Assembly: GCA_002308515.1 (NCBI GenBank)
Contig: DBVN01000030.1
Coordinates: forward strand, 21,580 to 37,770
Length of the DNA stretch: 16,191 nt
Direction of reading: 5' to 3'
Source: Verrucomicrobia bacterium UBA1263
Lineage (GTDB): Bacteria > Verrucomicrobiota > Verrucomicrobiia > Limisphaerales > UBA1412
Shown piece after piece: positions 13,504 through 16,191 of this stretch. Made by a program: the position numbers and the translations under genes. Every line of letters begins with the position of its first letter. Positions within the stretch are counted from its first letter, which is position 1. The notes beneath the pieces are model-generated. The model was not told the origin of the DNA. It did not search any database and saw only the letters and a program-made list of their open reading frames with translations.

Positions 13504-14955
13504 TTACTTTTCTAAGCGATAAAACTTCATTTTTTCAGTGAACTTCATCACGAAAGGCGACTCCGCGTTCTCGACCAGTGTCCAGGTCACAGTGTCATCA
13601 CTTTCGTAGAGTGTTCCTTTCGTATAAGTCAATACCATACCGGAACCATCACTCAGCATCTCAAAGCCGATAGGCGGCAGAACTTCCTTCACCGTCAGAA
13701 CACCGTTCTCGAATATATACTCATAGTTATATTCATAATCCTCGTCAGGCAGTGTGCCTTGTGCGATGATGATCGGATATGTTCCGACCGGGCTGTCCCA
13801 AACGGCAGGCGTACTGATGTCCGGTTCACCGTCCACCCACACTTTATTGCCGTCCAGGTCGGTAATGGTGTAGGTCAATTCCGGATTCACCAGACCGTAG
13901 ATGCGGGCCAGATCATCCGCTCTGACGATCAGCTTCCGCAGCAATTTCTCCACAGTCAGCAAAGCATTCGCGCTCAGTGTACTGCCAACTTCATTGCTGA
14001 CCAGCACCGTGTAATCGCCGGAATCATCCAGGGCCGCAGACTCGATCACGTATGTCGAATCGGTCGCACCGGGGATGGCATTGCCGTCTTTGTACCATTG
14101 ATAGGCAAAACCCGAATCAATAGTCAACCAGGCTCCCGCGCTGGTTTCCGTATCCAGGCGGTTGACGACCTTCACTGTATAAAGACCAATATCACTCTTT
14201 TCCGCAGACTCGATCGTATATTCCGGGCCGGTCGCGCCAAAAATCGCCTTACCGTCCTTGTACCATTGATAGACTATACCCATCTCTTCATAAGCGAGAC
14301 CATCTTTCAGTTTCAAAGTGACCGGTCTGCTGATTTCCTCACCAGTACGGCAGGCCACCTTGACGGTATATGTGCCAACATCGCTCTGTTCGGCAGAAGC
14401 GATCGTATAGGTTTTCTCTGTCGCGCCAAATATCTTCTTGCCGTCTTTGTACCACTGATAGGTCATATCCAGCTCGCTGTAATCCAGCAGATCCGACACG
14501 ACCAGCGCTACTTCATCGCTGAGTGCTTCTCCCCAACGGTTGATGACTTCCACGGCATAAGAGGCAACATCGCCCTGCCCCACAGATTCGATCGTATAGT
14601 CGGGCTTTGTCGCACCAAATATCTTCTTGCCGTTCTTGTACCATTGATAGGACAGATCCTTCTTTTCGTAGGGCACCGCGCCTTCCACTGTCAGCTCGGC
14701 TCCCATACTGATCTCTTCACCTACCCGGTTAATGACCTTCACGGTATAAGTTCCGATATCCGCCTCATCGGCTGACTCGATCGTATATTCCGGACCGGTC
14801 GCGCCAAAGATCGCCTTCCCGTTCTTGTACCATTGATAGATCAGGCCGTCACCTTCCTCACTGTCCGCGGCCGCGAACAGCGTGGGAACAAAGAAGAAAC
14901 TCACCGACAGCAGCATCGCGAAGATCCCGGCTGTTTTTATTGAATTTCTATTCAT
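13504..14955 (-). CDS. Secreted protein with five truncated Ig-like repeats and an MBG-like domain
   Basis: The 483-residue product has a Sec signal peptide (hydrophobic 8-28, cleavage near FAAA, 27-30). Five tandem units begin with YQWYK at residues 40, 103, 166, 229 and 285 (spacing 63, 63, 63, 56). Each runs YQWYKxGKxIFGATxxxYTI, ES...D.G.YTVKV.NR, ...LTV, the C-to-G strands of the bacterial Ig_3/I-set domain, followed by an ~11-residue acidic linker in place of the usual A and B strands. Residues 338-424 resemble an MBG domain (ADDLARIYGLVNPELTYT, GTYPIIIAQGTLP, GVLTVKE). Residues 425-483 form a small C-terminal beta module (GTLYESDDTVTWTLVENAES, then KMKFYRLEK) common at the ends of PVC exported proteins. 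No catalytic residues or membrane anchor are seen; a surface or adhesive role is inference. A strong AGGAGG Shine-Dalgarno fixes the start. Confidence 0.9.
   Translation of the reverse strand: MNRNSIKTAGIFAMLLSVSFFFVPTLFAAADSEEGDGLIYQWYKNGKAIFGATGPEYTIESADEADIGTYTVKVINRVGEEISMGAELTVEGAVPYEKKDLSYQWYKNGKKIFGATKPDYTIESVGQGDVASYAVEVINRWGEALSDEVALVVSDLLDYSELDMTYQWYKDGKKIFGATEKTYTIASAEQSDVGTYTVKVACRTGEEISRPVTLKLKDGLAYEEMGIVYQWYKDGKAIFGATGPEYTIESAEKSDIGLYTVKVVNRLDTETSAGAWLTIDSGFAYQWYKDGNAIPGATDSTYVIESAALDDSGDYTVLVSNEVGSTLSANALLTVEKLLRKLIVRADDLARIYGLVNPELTYTITDLDGNKVWVDGEPDISTPAVWDSPVGTYPIIIAQGTLPDEDYEYNYEYIFENGVLTVKEVLPPIGFEMLSDGSGMVLTYTKGTLYESDDTVTWTLVENAESPFVMKFTEKMKFYRLEK
13948..14838 (-). repeat. 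Five tandem Ig-like coding repeats (189-bp period)
   Basis: Units start at 14838, 14649, 14460, 14271 and 14103. The first three are exactly 189 bases and the fourth 168. Each starts with a conserved stretch seen on the plus strand as TTGTACCA(T/C)TGATAG. Units 1 and 4 are the most alike, both encoding GKAIFGATGPEYTIES with nearly the same bases. Units 2 and 3 share GKKIFGAT. Unit 5 is the most diverged (GNAIPGATDSTYVIES). Confidence 0.9.
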
Positions 14956-14962
14956 TCATCTT

Positions 14963-14968
14963 CCTCCT
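14963..14968 (-). promoter_or_regulatory. Strong Shine-Dalgarno site of the Ig-repeat gene
   Basis: AGGAGG on the minus strand lies seven bases before the ATG at 14955. A second ATG at 14959 is out of frame and too close, so the site decides the start. It is the best ribosome site in a window where most genes have none. Confidence 0.8.
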
Positions 14969-15037
14969 GCTGAGACTTGAGGGCACTCTCTCCCCCGCGT
15001 CTCTTTGACAAGCCGTTAGCTTATCTTTACAGTTGCG

Positions 15038-15049
15038 GTTTTATAAAAC
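15038..15049. other. 12-bp perfect palindrome between the two exported-protein genes
   Basis: GTTTTATAAAAC reads the same on both strands and lies 10 bases after the SUMF1-gene stop codon, in the 104-base gap before the Ig-repeat gene. It could be an operator, or be chance in an AT-rich patch. No convincing -35/-10 pair for the downstream gene is visible in this gap, so co-transcription with the SUMF1 gene is likely. Confidence 0.3.
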
Positions 15050-15059
15050 TCTGTTCCGT

Positions 15060-16100
15060 CTATTCCTCCGGCTCCGGCAGTACCGGGACAGTCGGTTTGC
15101 GGACCTTGTATTCGTTCGGAACTAACGCCACACGGAAACCTGTATTCCCATAATATCCTGTAGAACTACCTGATCTGCGAAACGCGCTGCGGCAGGTCCT
15201 GGCATATTCCCAACTATAACCCCACCATGAATCAAAATTTCCGCCACGACAGGCAATGGAACTCTCACCCGCAACATAATAAGGATCTGTCGCAGCGCCT
15301 ATACCTAAATGATCAACCCAATAATCCAGGCACATTTCTTCCGCGTTGCCCAGCATATCATAGAATCCCCAGCAGTTCGCCTCTTTCAGCCCAACCAGAT
15401 GGAGGGATCTCTCATTTCCACTATACCAGGCCAGTGCGTCCACATTTGGACAGGTACCCGTGCTAGTCAACTCCGCTCCGCTGTATAACGGAGTCTGAGT
15501 GCCTGCGCGGCAGGCATATTCCCACTGCGCTTCCGTCGGCAGTGTGTATTTATAGAACTTGGACAGCGCCCCGGCGGCCTGCTGCTGTTCGGTCAGCTTC
15601 GCGCAGAAATCCAGAGCTTCACGCCAAGTAACATAGACGACCGGTTTGTTATCATCCACATAAGGATTAGTCACACCATCTCCATCTGTGACCTTGAAGT
15701 TTTTAGGATATTCACCGCCCATCACAGCCTTGTATTGCCCTTGAGTGACTTCATATTTGCCCAGCCAGAATCCCTGGGTCAAGGTCACCTTGTGAAGATC
15801 TTCCTTATCAATACGACCCAATTCATCTTCAGGGCTTCCCATCGTGAAGGAACCGGGAGCGCAATAGATCATATCCAGCGTAGCAGTCTCCAAATTTACC
15901 GTAAAATCCTCACGGGAGTCTGTGGTTTCCACCGCGTTGACAGAAAAAGTCACACGGGCACCCGCCTTGACATTCACGCTCTTGGGCTGATCCACGATCA
16001 CCGGAGCTACAACTTCATCGTCGGCCATCACCGTGGCCGCGGCAATTAAACTCATCACCACAGAGGCGATGACCATCTTATTAGTTCTGCTGAACTTCAT
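15060..16100 (-). CDS. Secreted SUMF1/FGE-sulfatase-fold protein with an N-terminal half Ig domain
   Basis: The 346-residue product has a Sec signal peptide (hydrophobic 9-25, cleavage near VMA|DD at 26). Residues 32-56 (APVIVDQPKSVNVKAGARVT then FSVNA) match the first strands of a bacterial Ig domain, but no YQWYK strand follows. The SUMF1 domain runs about 75-327: MIYCAPGSFTMGS, FWLGKYEVTQGQYKAVMG, VVYVTWREALDFCAKL, YTLPTEAQWEYACRAG, GFYDMLGNAEEMCLDYW, CRGGNF and TGFRVAL. The paired active-site cysteines of true formylglycine-generating enzymes (CxxxxCxRYR) are not present; the region reads WEYARTCRSAFRR. It is therefore probably a non-enzymatic or otherwise specialised C-type-lectin-like fold. 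The C-terminus is Pro/Glu-rich (KPTVPVLPEPEE). It lies upstream of the Ig-repeat gene on the same strand. Confidence 0.9.
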   Translation of the reverse strand: MKFSRTNKMVIASVVMSLIAAATVMADDEVVAPVIVDQPKSVNVKAGARVTFSVNAVETTDSREDFTVNLETATLDMIYCAPGSFTMGSPEDELGRIDKEDLHKVTLTQGFWLGKYEVTQGQYKAVMGGEYPKNFKVTDGDGVTNPYVDDNKPVVYVTWREALDFCAKLTEQQQAAGALSKFYKYTLPTEAQWEYACRAGTQTPLYSGAELTSTGTCPNVDALAWYSGNERSLHLVGLKEANCWGFYDMLGNAEEMCLDYWVDHLGIGAATDPYYVAGESSIACRGGNFDSWWGYSWEYARTCRSAFRRSGSSTGYYGNTGFRVALVPNEYKVRKPTVPVLPEPEE

Positions 16101-16191
16101 AAATAACTTATGAATAGGTTATTAAATAATTTTTATTAAACTCGCGGCAACACACCGCAAAAGACAAGGTTAGTATAGCATATAACGGCCG
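16101..16191 (-). promoter_or_regulatory. Upstream region of the SUMF1 gene
   Basis: AATAAC (16102-16107) and GTTATT (16118-16123) form an inverted repeat directly before the start codon. GCGG (16144-16147) and CCGC (16155-16158) form a second small one. TATACT on the minus strand (16177-16172) is a good -10 hexamer, whose -35 would fall beyond the window edge. No Shine-Dalgarno site precedes the ATG at 16100. Confidence 0.3.

Noticed and set aside
13759..14775. Plus-strand open frame of 338 codons opposite the Ig-repeat gene
   Set aside because: Its repetitive look is the mirror of the Ig repeats. The minus-strand reading has a signal peptide, a strong Shine-Dalgarno site and recognisable domains.
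15060..16100. Annotation as an active formylglycine-generating enzyme (sulfatase maturation)
   Set aside because: The paired active-site cysteines are absent and no sulfatase gene is nearby, so only the fold is claimed.

Overview
The window looks like chromosomal DNA from a Gram-negative-type bacterium, probably of the PVC group (Verrucomicrobiota/Lentisphaerota/Kiritimatiellota-like). This is inferred from the mix of genes: a twin-arginine secreted Gfo/Idh/MocA oxidoreductase, a secreted formylglycine-enzyme-fold (SUMF1) protein and a secreted Ig-repeat protein stand beside ordinary housekeeping genes, and most genes lack a clear Shine-Dalgarno site. No gene gives a definite lineage, and there is no rRNA, tRNA, CRISPR array, transposase or phage gene.

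Left part (1-7546): carB (minus, 3' end cut by the window edge) is divergent from an unrecognised secreted coiled-coil protein (plus). That gene meets, tail to tail with overlapping stop codons, an RlmI-type rRNA methyltransferase carrying an unusual ~320-residue charged extension. The methyltransferase lies just downstream of citrate synthase gltA on the minus strand, so the two are probably co-transcribed.

Middle (7594-11874): a divergent membrane protein resembling DUF554/YqgA, apparently leaderless, converges on a conserved lipid/ribosome/cofactor operon. In transcription order on the minus strand this is coaD, a YceD/DUF177 protein, rpmF (zinc-type L32), plsX and fabH. It joins CoA synthesis, a 50S protein and the start of fatty-acid and phospholipid synthesis. 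A bulged hairpin separates rpmF from plsX, and a possible 29-codon ORF lies upstream of coaD.

Right part (11904-16191): a TAT-exported oxidoreductase (plus) ends at a strong bidirectional terminator shared with a minus-strand pair of exported proteins. The upstream member is a SUMF1-fold protein that begins with the first strands of an Ig domain. The downstream member has five tandem Ig-like units, each starting at the 'YQWYK' strand and lacking those first strands, followed by an MBG-like domain and a C-terminal beta module. This pair and the methyltransferase extension are the least ordinary things in the window. No complete new defence or mobile system is visible.
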